DNA of 58,917 nucleotides from Pseudomonadota bacterium (GCA_018241185.1 JAFEEH010000161.1:1-58917), one strand, 5' to 3'. Shown: positions 26,757 to 33,258, counted from the first letter of the stretch. A program made the numbers and translations. The notes: generated from the letters alone by a model not told the origin.

Positions 26757-27548
26757 TCACGCGGCACGCTGGAGCGCGGCGAGAGCACAGAAGGATTGGT
26801 TGGCCTGCTTGAGCTGCTCGGTGGCGTAGAGCAGCGCCTCGGTGGCCGTGGTCAGGGTGCGGGCGATTGCCGCGACCTGGTCGGCCTCGCCGATGCCGTT
26901 CTGTGGCGCCGGGGCGGGTGCTGGCGGTGCTGCGAGCGCTGGCGGCACGTAGCCAGGCAGAGCGAGGGCGCGCCGATCGCCGACCTGCACGCGGATCAGC
27001 GCACCGCGCACCAGCGCCGGCTTGAAGATCGCCGTCAGCGAGTGCTGGGGGATGCCGAACTGGTGGCGGATCTCGGTGTAGAGGAGGTGGCCGCCGTGCG
27101 CCTGCAGGTGCATCAGCACGCTGTGCGGGCCGCTGCCCACGCGCGGGCGGTAAGCGCTGAGCGAGCCGCTGCGGCCTGGGGTCAGCGGCTGCACCTCCTG
27201 GCCGTTCTTCACGATGCGCGTGACGATCGCCGGTGGCTGCACCGGCTCGGGCTGCGGCTCGGGCGCCTCGGGCGGTGGTGCCAGGGCAGCAGCCAGCGGA
27301 TCGGCCGAGCGTGCCGCCGATCGGGCCATCGGCATGGGCGGCGCCGGCGGCAGTGGTGCGATCAGTTCCTCGTGCAGCTGCTCGCGCGTGACCTGGCGGC
27401 TGCCGATGCGGCTGGGCAGCGCGTAGGCGTCATAGGCGCCGGCGCGCGGCGACGTGCGCCGCAGTTCCTCACCGCGGTAGATCTCGGTGGAGATCGGCCG
27501 GCGCGGCGTCGCCACGCTCCCCATGGCCGTCGGGCTCTTGGCGGTCAC
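26757..27548 (-). CDS. Winged-helix-like phage protein with Pro-rich linker
   Basis: 263 residues, GTG start overlapping the previous stop (GTGA). The first about 120 residues are Pro/Ala-rich. The centre has a winged-helix-like region (VLMHLQAHGGHLLYTEIRHQ, then FGIPQHSLTAIFKPALVRGA). A Pro/Ala linker and a C-terminal helix (TLTTATEALLYATEQLKQAN) follow. It probably binds DNA or another protein; no named family is recognised. It lies between the small early genes and variable protein 2. Confidence 0.65.
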   Translation of the reverse strand: MTAKSPTAMGSVATPRRPISTEIYRGEELRRTSPRAGAYDAYALPSRIGSRQVTREQLHEELIAPLPPAPPMPMARSAARSADPLAAALAPPPEAPEPQPEPVQPPAIVTRIVKNGQEVQPLTPGRSGSLSAYRPRVGSGPHSVLMHLQAHGGHLLYTEIRHQFGIPQHSLTAIFKPALVRGALIRVQVGDRRALALPGYVPPALAAPPAPAPAPQNGIGEADQVAAIARTLTTATEALLYATEQLKQANQSFCALAALQRAA

Positions 27549-27910
27549 AGCGCAGCCGCCTTGCGCAGGTGCGACAGCGGGTCGACGCCGCCGGCCAGGC
27601 GGGCGGCGATCACCTCGGCCTCGGTCGGCGCCAGGCGCCCCAGGGAACGGCGCGCCCGGTCGCGCACCTCGGCCGGCACGGCCAGGCCGAGCTGCTCCGG
27701 GTGCAGCAGGTCCATCGCCAGGGCGACGAGCGGCACCCGGGCCGGGTCGTACACCACGTCGGCGTGGCGGCGATGGCTGGTGCCCAGCAGCTCCATGGCC
27801 AGCTGCTCCGCGGGCGTGAGCGGGGCGCCGACGACGGGGCGCGCTGCATCGGTCGAGACCTGCACGCGCAGATCCCGGCCATCCTGAATGGTGATGGTGA
27901 TGGAGGCCAT
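27545..27910 (-). CDS. Hypothetical early phage protein
   Basis: 121 residues. Begins MASITITIQDGRDLRVQVST, a beta-hairpin-like start, followed by helices (AEQLAMELLGTSHRRHADVV and others). No recognised family. Coupled to the next gene by a GTGA overlap and preceded by a 9-bp gap. Confidence 0.65.
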   Translation of the reverse strand: MASITITIQDGRDLRVQVSTDAARPVVGAPLTPAEQLAMELLGTSHRRHADVVYDPARVPLVALAMDLLHPEQLGLAVPAEVRDRARRSLGRLAPTEAEVIAARLAGGVDPLSHLRKAAAL

Positions 27911-27919
27911 CCGTGGCTT

Positions 27920-28291
27920 TCAGTGAGAGTGGATGAGGGCCACGGCCTGGACGTGCGGGAAGATGGTCCGCATGCCGTCGACGGGCGTGGTGATGGAGAT
28001 CCGCGCGCCGCGCTTGAGCGTGGCGGCCTTGGCCTCAGCCGACTTGCGCGCGGCCTCGGGGTAGACGATCTCGGCGTGGATGGAGCGATCGCGGCCGTTG
28101 AGCGGCTGCAGCTCCAGGCAGAGCACTGGCAGGGCGTGGCCGTCGTGTCCGACCGGCTTGGTGCGCACCTCGGCATCGCGCGTGAGCACCCCGGGCACCT
28201 CCAGCACTTCGCTGGCGGGCGGCGCGGCGTCGGTGCCGGCGAACAGGTCGGAGTCGTCGCCGGCCTGTGCACACGTGTGCACGGCGTTCAC
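27920..28291 (-). CDS. Possible OB-fold ssDNA-binding-like early protein
   Basis: 123 residues. GTG at 28291 overlaps the stop of the previous gene (GTGA). After a short variable N-terminus it reads VLEVPGVLTRDAEVRTKPVG, then LPVLCLELQPLNG and KRGARISITTPVDGMRTIF, a strand order that resembles small phage single-strand DNA-binding proteins. The assignment is tentative. The second copy of the 16-bp palindrome lies in its first codons and encodes VHTCA, as in the RT. Confidence 0.6.
   Translation of the reverse strand: MNAVHTCAQAGDDSDLFAGTDAAPPASEVLEVPGVLTRDAEVRTKPVGHDGHALPVLCLELQPLNGRDRSIHAEIVYPEAARKSAEAKAATLKRGARISITTPVDGMRTIFPHVQAVALIHSH
28267..28282. repeat. 16-bp palindrome copy 2 (GTGCACACGTGTGCAC)
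   Basis: Exact copy inside the 5' end of the ssDNA-binding-like gene. Confidence 0.85.
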
Positions 28292-28506
28292 GATGCGCTC
28301 CCTTCGGCCTTGGCGATACACAAACACCGGCAACGCCCGAAATCGAGAGCATCGGCGCGCGTCTCAAAGGCGCCGAACCGATAACGCTCCACGCCCTGAT
28401 GGGTGATCACGTAGCACCAATACCCCTCGCCCTCAACGTCGCACTCGGCTGACACATCCCAATCGGGTGAAAGGAGCGATGCAGGCGTGTGCTGCGCGGT
28501 GGTCAT
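28288..28506 (-). CDS. Small hypothetical early phage protein
   Basis: 72 residues: MTTAQHTPASLLSPDWDVSA..., with GYWCYVITHQGVERYRFGAF, a compact beta-rich small protein often seen in early phage operons, function unknown. Both ends overlap neighbouring genes by 4 bp, supporting that it is translated. Confidence 0.6.
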   Translation of the reverse strand: MTTAQHTPASLLSPDWDVSAECDVEGEGYWCYVITHQGVERYRFGAFETRADALDFGRCRCLCIAKAEGSAS

Positions 28507-28751
28507 TGCGGCAGACCTCCGACGATGACCGACGCCAGCGCCACCAGCGCGGCGATCACGCCGACGATGCGCAGCGCCACGATGCCGATGGTCCTCAGCC
28601 CGTGGAGTACTTCGCGCGGCCCGGCACCCTCGCGTGCATTGGTCTGGCTGTCTTCATGGCCGACGCCGGCGGCCAGGGCCACGGCGAGCAGCATGAACAG
28701 CGTGCACGCGAGCGCGACGATCGTGATGAGCGCCCAGGCGAGGATGTTCAT
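28503..28751 (-). CDS. Small two-TM membrane protein
   Basis: 82 residues with two hydrophobic helices: ILAWALITIVALACTLFMLL near the N-terminus and IGIVALRIVGVIAALVALAS near the C-terminus, joined by a charged loop. Coupled to both neighbours by 4-bp overlaps. Role unknown; one of three consecutive membrane-protein genes just downstream of variable protein 1. Confidence 0.65.
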   Translation of the reverse strand: MNILAWALITIVALACTLFMLLAVALAAGVGHEDSQTNAREGAGPREVLHGLRTIGIVALRIVGVIAALVALASVIVGGLPQ

Positions 28752-29044
28752 GGCGACCCCTGCGGGTTGAGCGACAGGCCGAGCAGCGTCAGCAGCACCA
28801 GCGCGATGCACAGCTGGTCGAAGATATGCCGGGACCAGCGCCGCACGTCGACGAGCAGGCGCTGCAGTCCGCGGTTGATGCCGACGAACAGACCCTCGAG
28901 GGGCAGGCTGTCGAGCTCCTCGGGCTGGTCGACGCCGTTGCGCTGGCCGAGCAGGGCGTAGGTCTGGCGCACCTGGCGCTGGTGCTCGCGGTGGAGCAGT
29001 TCCGCCACGTCGGTCGGCAGGCCGTGGGGGTTGGCGGTATTCAT
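28748..29044 (-). CDS. Small membrane-anchored hypothetical protein
   Basis: 98 residues. A soluble helical N-terminus (VAELLHREHQRQVRQTYALL) is followed by a C-terminal hydrophobic helix (QLCIALVLLTLLGLSLNPQ), so it is probably tail-anchored in the inner membrane. 4-bp overlaps with both neighbours. Confidence 0.65.
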   Translation of the reverse strand: MNTANPHGLPTDVAELLHREHQRQVRQTYALLGQRNGVDQPEELDSLPLEGLFVGINRGLQRLLVDVRRWSRHIFDQLCIALVLLTLLGLSLNPQGSP

Positions 29045-29286
29045 GCCAGCCAGCCCAGTGCGTCGAACGCGACAAGTGCGACCAGGGCGGCACCGCCGGC
29101 CCACGGCGCGAGGCGATGGCCCAGCGGCACGGGCGCCCGCGCGTCCATCGGGACGATGCGCGCCACGCTGCTGCGCTGATGGCCCTGGCACTGCTCCAGG
29201 CAGCGCGCCACGGGGCGATGGCTGTCGCGTGTGGCATCCACCGTGCCGACAAGGCGCGCCGGCGTGGACAGCGGCGCGGTCAGCAT
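29041..29286 (-). CDS. Small protein with C-terminal TM segment
   Basis: 81 residues. A polar N-terminus with two Cys (ARCLEQCQGHQRSS) precedes a C-terminal hydrophobic helix (GGAALVALVAFDALGWLA). Its ATG lies inside the last codons of variable protein 1 (7-bp overlap), so it is directly coupled to a DGR target. It could be a membrane partner for the variable protein; that is inference from order only. Confidence 0.6.
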   Translation of the reverse strand: MLTAPLSTPARLVGTVDATRDSHRPVARCLEQCQGHQRSSVARIVPMDARAPVPLGHRLAPWAGGAALVALVAFDALGWLA

Positions 29287-29792
29287 GCCGCCTCCGAAGG
29301 ACCGAAGGATTGAGCGGCGAATCTGCGGACGGCAACCGCGCAACCTTCGTAGCTCTTGCGGAGGCCGTACTGGTAGCCGTCGTAGAAGTGGCAATACCAG
29401 GCGCACGAGGCGTCCCAGTCGCTCTGCGTGCTGGACCAGTGCCACCGGTGTTCGACGTGGTCGCGCACGTTGGCGAACAGTAGCGCCAGCTCGAAGCGCG
29501 CCGGCAGGTAGAAGTCGTGGTGGCCGTCGACCTCCAGCGCCGCGCAGGCCTCGGCCGCGGGGTGCTTGGCCTTGTCGTCCAGCAGTGCCATCGTGTTGGC
29601 CAGGCCGTCGCGCTCGCTCATGGCGCCGGCCACCTTGCGCGTACCGCCCCAGGCCAGGCTGCCGAGCTTGGCCGTGGCGAGGATCAGGTGGTAGTCGGCG
29701 TCATCGCCGCGGAACAGGCCCGCGTAGATGCCGCCCTGGCCGGGCCAGGGCTGGCCGATGCGGGGCGGGGTGAGGGTGGGCGCGGTGCTCAT
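29280..29792 (-). CDS. DGR variable protein 1 (DUF1566/C-type-lectin-like)
   Basis: 170 residues, the longest target. GGIYAGLFRGDDADYHLIL starts the domain, then NTMALLDDKAKHPAAEACAA and ALLFANVRDHVEHRWHWSST. The variable segment AWYCHFYDGYQYGLRKS and the invariant YEGCAVAVRR follow. Unlike the other two it continues past the usual end (FAAQSFGPSEAAC), translating the tandem CCTTCG element. ATG at 29792 has GAGGG seven bases upstream and overlaps the preceding stop. Confidence 0.92.
   Translation of the reverse strand: MSTAPTLTPPRIGQPWPGQGGIYAGLFRGDDADYHLILATAKLGSLAWGGTRKVAGAMSERDGLANTMALLDDKAKHPAAEACAALEVDGHHDFYLPARFELALLFANVRDHVEHRWHWSSTQSDWDASCAWYCHFYDGYQYGLRKSYEGCAVAVRRFAAQSFGPSEAAC
29295..29311 (-). 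repeat. Tandem CCTTCGG element downstream of VR1
   Basis: Minus strand AATCCTTCGGTCCTTCGG, ten bases after VR1 and here within the coding end of variable protein 1. It may fold with flanking GCCGC/GCGGC into a weak stem. Confidence 0.55.
29321..29411 (-). repeat. DGR variable repeat 1 (VR1)
   Basis: Gap-free match to the template repeat (offset 4,156 bp) with 12 substitutions, all at template adenines. It is the copy with the longest identity at the 3' edge. Confidence 0.95.
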
Positions 29793-30025
29793 GCCCGACC
29801 CTCGCAAGCCAGCTCACGGTACAGCGCGGCCTGGCGCTGGGCGGCGATACGGGCGGGGCGCTCGCTGCGGCGGCGGGCCAGGTCGGCCTGCAGGCGGGCG
29901 ATGCCCTGGATCGGGCCCCGCACGGGCGGGCGATTGGCCGGCGGCGGCCGGCGGACGCTAGGCGGCTGGAGCGGCGCCTGGCGCGGGCTGCCGGTGTCCG
30001 CCGGCGCGGGTTGGGGTGTGGGCAT
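29789..30025 (-). CDS. Pro/Arg-rich small protein, first gene of leftward operon
   Basis: 78 residues. The first half is Pro-rich; the second half is a basic helix (IARLQADLARRRSERPARIA). GGAGG lies six bases before the ATG. Its transcript leader is short (about 20-25 nt) after the promoter at 30055-30082. Stop overlaps the start of variable protein 1. Function unknown. Confidence 0.6.
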   Translation of the reverse strand: MPTPQPAPADTGSPRQAPLQPPSVRRPPPANRPPVRGPIQGIARLQADLARRRSERPARIAAQRQAALYRELACEGRA

Positions 30026-30054
30026 TTCGGCCTCCGTCGGGTTGACGAAGGTCG

Positions 30055-30095
30055 ATTATGCAGAACTGCATTAAAAATGCAATGCAGAAATGAAT
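30055..30095 (-). promoter_or_regulatory. Leftward early promoter with two repressor-type operators
   Basis: On the minus strand TTGCAT (30077-30082) and CATAAT (30055-30060) are spaced 16 bp. Overlapping them are ATGCAGAACTGCAT (30058-30071) and ATGCAGAAATGAAT (30082-30095), the same operator type as in the repressor/Cro switch. This promoter drives the operon that contains the DGR. Confidence 0.75.
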
Positions 30096-30120
30096 TGTTC
30101 CGCGATTGCGGTCCAAGTAA

Positions 30121-30657
30121 TCAGGGCCGTTGCGCGGGCACCTCGGCGAGGAAGGCGCTGATGTAGGCGCCAGGAATGACAAAAACCTGTTCTCCGCCCG
30201 GCCCCCAAATCTTCAGATTCACTCCGTCGGCAATCTTGCTGCGCAGGTAGGCGCTGTCGACGTCGACCAGCACGAGCTCGCCGTACGAACATATCTGCGA
30301 AGCGCAGCTCAGTACATCTCGGCGCACGCTCTTCGTCGGCCACGATCGCCCATCGATCGAGTTCGCGCTGTCGAACATAGCCCAGCCACGCGATGAATAG
30401 AAGATCGAGGCATAGAACACCAGCTTCGGTTCGACACCCGTGTCGCGGTCGCTTCTGGCCGCAGTGAGCTGCAGCGAGCTCTGACCAGACTTGATCGAAG
30501 CTCCCCTGATCGTGGTGACTTTGGTGTAAGGGTCAGCGTTGACTCGTATCTGCGCAGCCCATTCCGCTTCTGTGGACGTGGACGCTGGCCGACTCGCAGG
30601 GGGAGCAGCGCAGGCGGCGAGGGCGCAAAGGCTGACTGCAGACAAGAAGATGCGCAC
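30121..30657 (-). CDS. Lipoprotein, probable lysogenic-conversion gene
   Basis: 178 residues. GGAGG six bases before a GTG decides the start; the protein then begins VRIFLSAVSLCALAACAAPP, a signal peptide with lipobox LAAC. The mature part contains VNADPYTKVTTIRGASIK and FYSSRGWAMFDSA, and no known domain. It lies downstream of the repressor in the same direction and upstream of the early leftward promoter, where prophage-expressed accessory genes often sit. A surface or exclusion role is possible. Confidence 0.7.
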   Translation of the reverse strand: MRIFLSAVSLCALAACAAPPASRPASTSTEAEWAAQIRVNADPYTKVTTIRGASIKSGQSSLQLTAARSDRDTGVEPKLVFYASIFYSSRGWAMFDSANSIDGRSWPTKSVRRDVLSCASQICSYGELVLVDVDSAYLRSKIADGVNLKIWGPGGEQVFVIPGAYISAFLAEVPAQRP

Positions 30658-30841
30658 AGAGACCTCCATCATCTTTCGCGTGCGAATCCGCACGTGTCCG
30701 GCAGAGCTCCCCATGCTGACTCGCCGCTGAGCCGCATGCACCATTGCGTGAAATCCTTCACACAAATGCCGCTCGCCCAGTTGCTGCCTTGGTTTGCACT
30801 CTGGCCGGAATGTTTCTTGAGCACGTAGATTCTGGCAGGGC

Positions 30842-31339
30842 CTACTTTGCCGCTGTGACCAAGTTCACGCCCTCTGGACTTTGGGGTGTTTCCCCCAGCA
30901 GCCGCTCCATTTTCGAGGCCCAGCGCGCCCCTTCCTCAGGCTCATCTGCAAGTGCCTCCAAGATGGCTTTGGCCGCCTTCCTATCGGCGGCATCCATAGG
31001 CTCCAAGTACTTCGCGAGCCTTAGCAGCAGAGGCCTGACACCTAGCAACGTCGACGGAACTGCAAGTTCGGAAACCGACCCATGTGCGGTCTCCGCGCCT
31101 CCTTCGATCCTTGCCCATTCACGCTCAGCTAAGCCGCTGTCGTAGAACGCAAGCACGTCCACGCCCAGCAACTTCGCAGCCGCTTCAAGCGCTGGACTAC
31201 GTCGCGGTTGCCTGATCTCACCCTTTCGAAAACGGTCGAACCCAGCCTGTGCTGTCGGCTTCCGTATCGCCTTCGCGAGCGAAGTAGGGTTGTGGCCCCG
31301 CTTCGTGAGAAGCAGGCCGAAGAGGGTTGGCCCGTCCAT
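30842..31339 (-). CDS. CI-like repressor, XRE HTH without peptidase domain
   Basis: 165 residues. The N-terminal HTH (TSLAKAIRKPTAQAGFDRFR, then KLLGVDVLAFYD) is followed by a helical C-terminus (RKAAKAILEALADEPEE). There is no LexA/S24 serine peptidase domain or Ala-Gly cleavage site, so RecA-stimulated self-cleavage is not expected. It is divergent from the Cro-like gene with the operators between them. The start is uncertain by a few codons; the ATG at 31354 falls within an operator. Confidence 0.8.
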   Translation of the reverse strand: MDGPTLFGLLLTKRGHNPTSLAKAIRKPTAQAGFDRFRKGEIRQPRRSPALEAAAKLLGVDVLAFYDSGLAEREWARIEGGAETAHGSVSELAVPSTLLGVRPLLLRLAKYLEPMDAADRKAAKAILEALADEPEEGARWASKMERLLGETPQSPEGVNLVTAAK

Positions 31340-31348
31340 CCCGAGACT

Positions 31349-31403
31349 ATGCATAAATGCGTAATGCATGTCTGATTGATTTAACAATGCAGAAGTGCAT
31401 AAT
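31349..31403. promoter_or_regulatory. Repressor/Cro switch operators and rightward promoter
   Basis: Operator-type sites ATGCATAAATGCGT (31349-31362), an overlapping ATGCGTAATGCAT (31357-31369) and ATGCAGAAGTGCAT (31387-31400), consensus ATGCA-N4-TGCAT. Rightward promoter: TTGATT (31376-31381) and CATAAT (31398-31403), spacing 16. The expected transcript start falls on the Cro-like ATG. The rightward site is centred on the -10 region. Confidence 0.75.
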
Positions 31404-31409
31404 CTGGCC

Positions 31410-31637
31410 ATGACTCATGTCCAGGCCTTGATTCGACGAATGCGATCGTCGCTGTCGCAGTCGGAGATCTCGCGACGCACCGGCATCACCCAGTCGAAGA
31501 TTTCTCGATGGGAGGCCGGTGAGGTTGCTGCGGGTGCCGAGGAAGCGCTGAAGCTGGTGGCGCTGGCGGGCGAACTGGGCGTGACGCCGGTCGCGAATGG
31601 CGCTGATGCTTCGGCCGCAGGAGGCGCCCATGCCTAA
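31410..31637 (+). CDS. Cro-like XRE regulator
   Basis: 75 residues with an HTH: SLSQSEISRRTGITQSKISR followed by EAGEVAAGAEEALKLVAL. No ribosome-binding site precedes the ATG, and the -10 hexamer ends seven bases upstream, so the mRNA is probably leaderless as with lambda cI. It is divergent from the repressor and starts the rightward transcript. Confidence 0.82.
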   Translation: MTHVQALIRRMRSSLSQSEISRRTGITQSKISRWEAGEVAAGAEEALKLVALAGELGVTPVANGADASAAGGAHA

Positions 31638-31915
31638 GCGGAAGCCGGGTCCTCCGGGTGCGGATCGAAGCCTTCTCCTCGACGCAGGGAATCGAAGCCT
31701 CGAGCTCGCGACAGTTCCTCGAGCATGTTCAAGAGATACAGCGCATCCAGCAGCGGCATGGTCACCGTATGCCACCGGCCTTGTGCTCGGTCGGTGTATT
31801 GCACTTCCACCTTGTCCGCGGCTGGGTCGTTTAGCGGTGAGGGTTGGTAGTGCAGGCCCTGTATACGACCCACGTCGGGGAGATTGACGGTGGGCGCATT
31901 GCTCTCTTTTGCCAT
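31634..31915 (-). CDS. Hypothetical phage protein
   Basis: 93 residues, starting MAKESNAPTVNLPDVGRIQG, with VEVQYTDRAQGRWHTVTMPL and a helix DALYLLNMLEELSRARGF. No family is recognised. Convergent with the Cro-like gene, overlapping by 4 bp. The opposite-strand frame in the same place has worse composition, so I prefer this one. Confidence 0.55.
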   Translation of the reverse strand: MAKESNAPTVNLPDVGRIQGLHYQPSPLNDPAADKVEVQYTDRAQGRWHTVTMPLLDALYLLNMLEELSRARGFDSLRRGEGFDPHPEDPASA

Positions 31916-32009
31916 GTTGTCCACCCCTCGCGGGGTCCGTGTTGTGGTGACCCGGATTCTGCCCCGCGAGGGGATGGGCAACGCCCCCCTCGCCGCAGGA
32001 GGCGCCTGA

Positions 32010-32186
32010 ATGCCTGTGCGCATCGTTGAAATCCACACGCCGAGTGGCCGTCGCGTACAGGCCAAGGAGTGCGAGAAGGGCTGCCGGACCCCGAACGGGT
32101 TCCCTCAGTTCCGTTGCGCCACGTGCCGACCGGCTTCGGCCATGCACAAGCCGGCGCCCATCGCCACAGGAGGCGCACATGCGTGA
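32010..32186 (+). CDS. Small zinc-finger-like protein
   Basis: 58 residues with paired Cys (KECEKGC near residues 19-25 and RCATCRP near 35-41), suggesting a small zinc ribbon. GGAGG lies seven bases before the ATG. It is below the usual gene-calling size but has clear ribosome site and sensible composition. Possible rightward early gene after cro. Confidence 0.55.
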   Translation: MPVRIVEIHTPSGRRVQAKECEKGCRTPNGFPQFRCATCRPASAMHKPAPIATGGAHA

Positions 32187-32205
32187 CGAAGGCGACGCCT
32201 CCTCG

Positions 32206-32661
32206 TCAGATGTGAAAGTCGGTCTTGCAGACTGTGCAGGCGTAGTAGGAGCCGAACTGAGACTCGTCTCGGCGCAGCACGGTCTTCCGGTCGTTGTCGA
32301 AGCACGCCTGGCAGAGGTAATGGACCGAGGCCGTGCTGCCATCGGCAGCGCCCTCGTCCCCCTGGTATCGGTAGGCCCAGAACTCGCTGGGCGGCTTGGC
32401 GAGATTCGCCAGGGCGTAGAGACCGCGCTCTCGCAGCTTCGACTTGAGCTGATCGCGCTCGCCAATGAGTGCGTGGAGCTTCGTTTGCGACGCGTGGAGC
32501 TCCTCCACGACATGCAGATTCGCAGCCTGCAGGTCGAAGAGCCGCTCTTTAAGGTCTGAAATGGCCGCATCGATCTTCGCCTCATCGCGCGCCGCCAAGG
32601 CGACCTTCAGCGCGCCGACGGTGGCTGAAAGCGCGCCGAGCGCGCCCGAGATTTCGATCAT
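32206..32661 (-). CDS. Coiled-coil protein with C-terminal zinc ribbon
   Basis: 151 residues. A long helical region (KIDAAISDLKERLFDLQAAN, VVEELHASQTKLHALIGERD) is followed by two Cys pairs: LCQACFDN and YACTVCKTDF. Such proteins recur as accessory genes in prophages of proteobacteria, with no known function. GGAGAGAG lies upstream of the ATG. Transcribed against the rightward early genes, so probably a moron with its own promoter. Confidence 0.7.
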   Translation of the reverse strand: MIEISGALGALSATVGALKVALAARDEAKIDAAISDLKERLFDLQAANLHVVEELHASQTKLHALIGERDQLKSKLRERGLYALANLAKPPSEFWAYRYQGDEGAADGSTASVHYLCQACFDNDRKTVLRRDESQFGSYYACTVCKTDFHI

Positions 32662-32738
32662 GTCCGCTCTCTCCGGTGGTGGTTGTCGGGGGACTGCCAT
32701 CGTATGCCGGGGAGAGCGGGCACCCTTTGGTGATGTGG

Positions 32739-32770
32739 CTGCAGGTCATGGCCTGCAGTCTCTTTTTTTT
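32739..32770 (+). terminator. Intrinsic terminator after cro region
   Basis: CTGCAGG / CCTGCAG stem with 6-base loop followed by TCTC and eight T. Read rightwards it would end the transcript from the Cro promoter before the replication genes unless antiterminated. Confidence 0.75.
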
Positions 32771-32793
32771 GTCTTTTGAAGGCGATCCGACGC

Positions 32794-32824
32794 GTTCCGA
32801 CTTTTTCGGAACCTGTCGGAACCT
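32794..32824. repeat. Short inverted and direct repeats upstream of CII-like gene
   Basis: GTTCCGA and TTCGGAAC form an inverted repeat around a short spacer (32794-32812), and TCGGAACCT is repeated directly at 32806 and 32816. This is a candidate operator for the adjacent regulator. No clear -10/-35 pair seen. Confidence 0.4.
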
Positions 32825-32853
32825 AGCGTTTGACGCTCTGTGAGAGGTGGAAG

Positions 32854-33258
32854 ATGGATGCACTGTTTTTCGAGGATGACCTGGACGCGCTCGCCGCGAC
32901 CATCCGGGAGCTGGGGGGCAACAAGAAGGTGGGCCACGCCCTGTGGCCCGACAAGAAGATCGACACCGCCGGCCGCCTCTTGTCCGACTGCTGCAACGCC
33001 GGTCGCTCCGAGCGCCTGAGCCTGTCGCAGGTTCTGTTCATCATGAAGCTGGCCCGGGATGCCGACGTGCACATCCTGGCCGAGTACCTCATGGGGGAAG
33101 CCGGCTATGCCCGGCCCGTGCCGCTCAACCCCGAGGCCGAGGCGGCCCGGCTGCTCAATGGCCTGGAAGGCATCGTCAACCAGGCCGACCGCCTGGTCGA
33201 CAAGCTGGCCCGCATCAAAAGCGCTGCCACGCAACCTCTTCGGGCTGTCGGCGAGTGA
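32854..33258 (+). CDS. CII-like phage regulatory protein (CP76 family)
   Basis: 134 residues. The central GNKKVGHALWPDKKIDTAGR, then LLSDCCNAGRSERLSLSQVL matches the CP76/CII-like family, HTH regulators that influence lysogeny or replication in lambdoid phages of Burkholderiales. Start: ATG with GAGAGG upstream. Stop overlaps the next GTG. Confidence 0.72.
   Translation: MDALFFEDDLDALAATIRELGGNKKVGHALWPDKKIDTAGRLLSDCCNAGRSERLSLSQVLFIMKLARDADVHILAEYLMGEAGYARPVPLNPEAEAARLLNGLEGIVNQADRLVDKLARIKSAATQPLRAVGE

Noticed and set aside
27920-28333. Longer start for the ssDNA-binding-like gene at 28333
   Set aside because: The GTG overlapping the upstream stop fits the operon pattern better, and the extra residues lie in the neighbour's coding end.
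25165-29411. Four similar repeats taken as a CRISPR-like array
   Set aside because: Repeats are widely spaced, lie in coding ends, and differ only at adenines, as in a DGR.
32179-32559. Rightward frame overlapping the coiled-coil/zinc-ribbon gene
   Set aside because: The leftward frame has clear Cys pairs, a coiled coil and a better ribosome site; the rightward one is a shadow.
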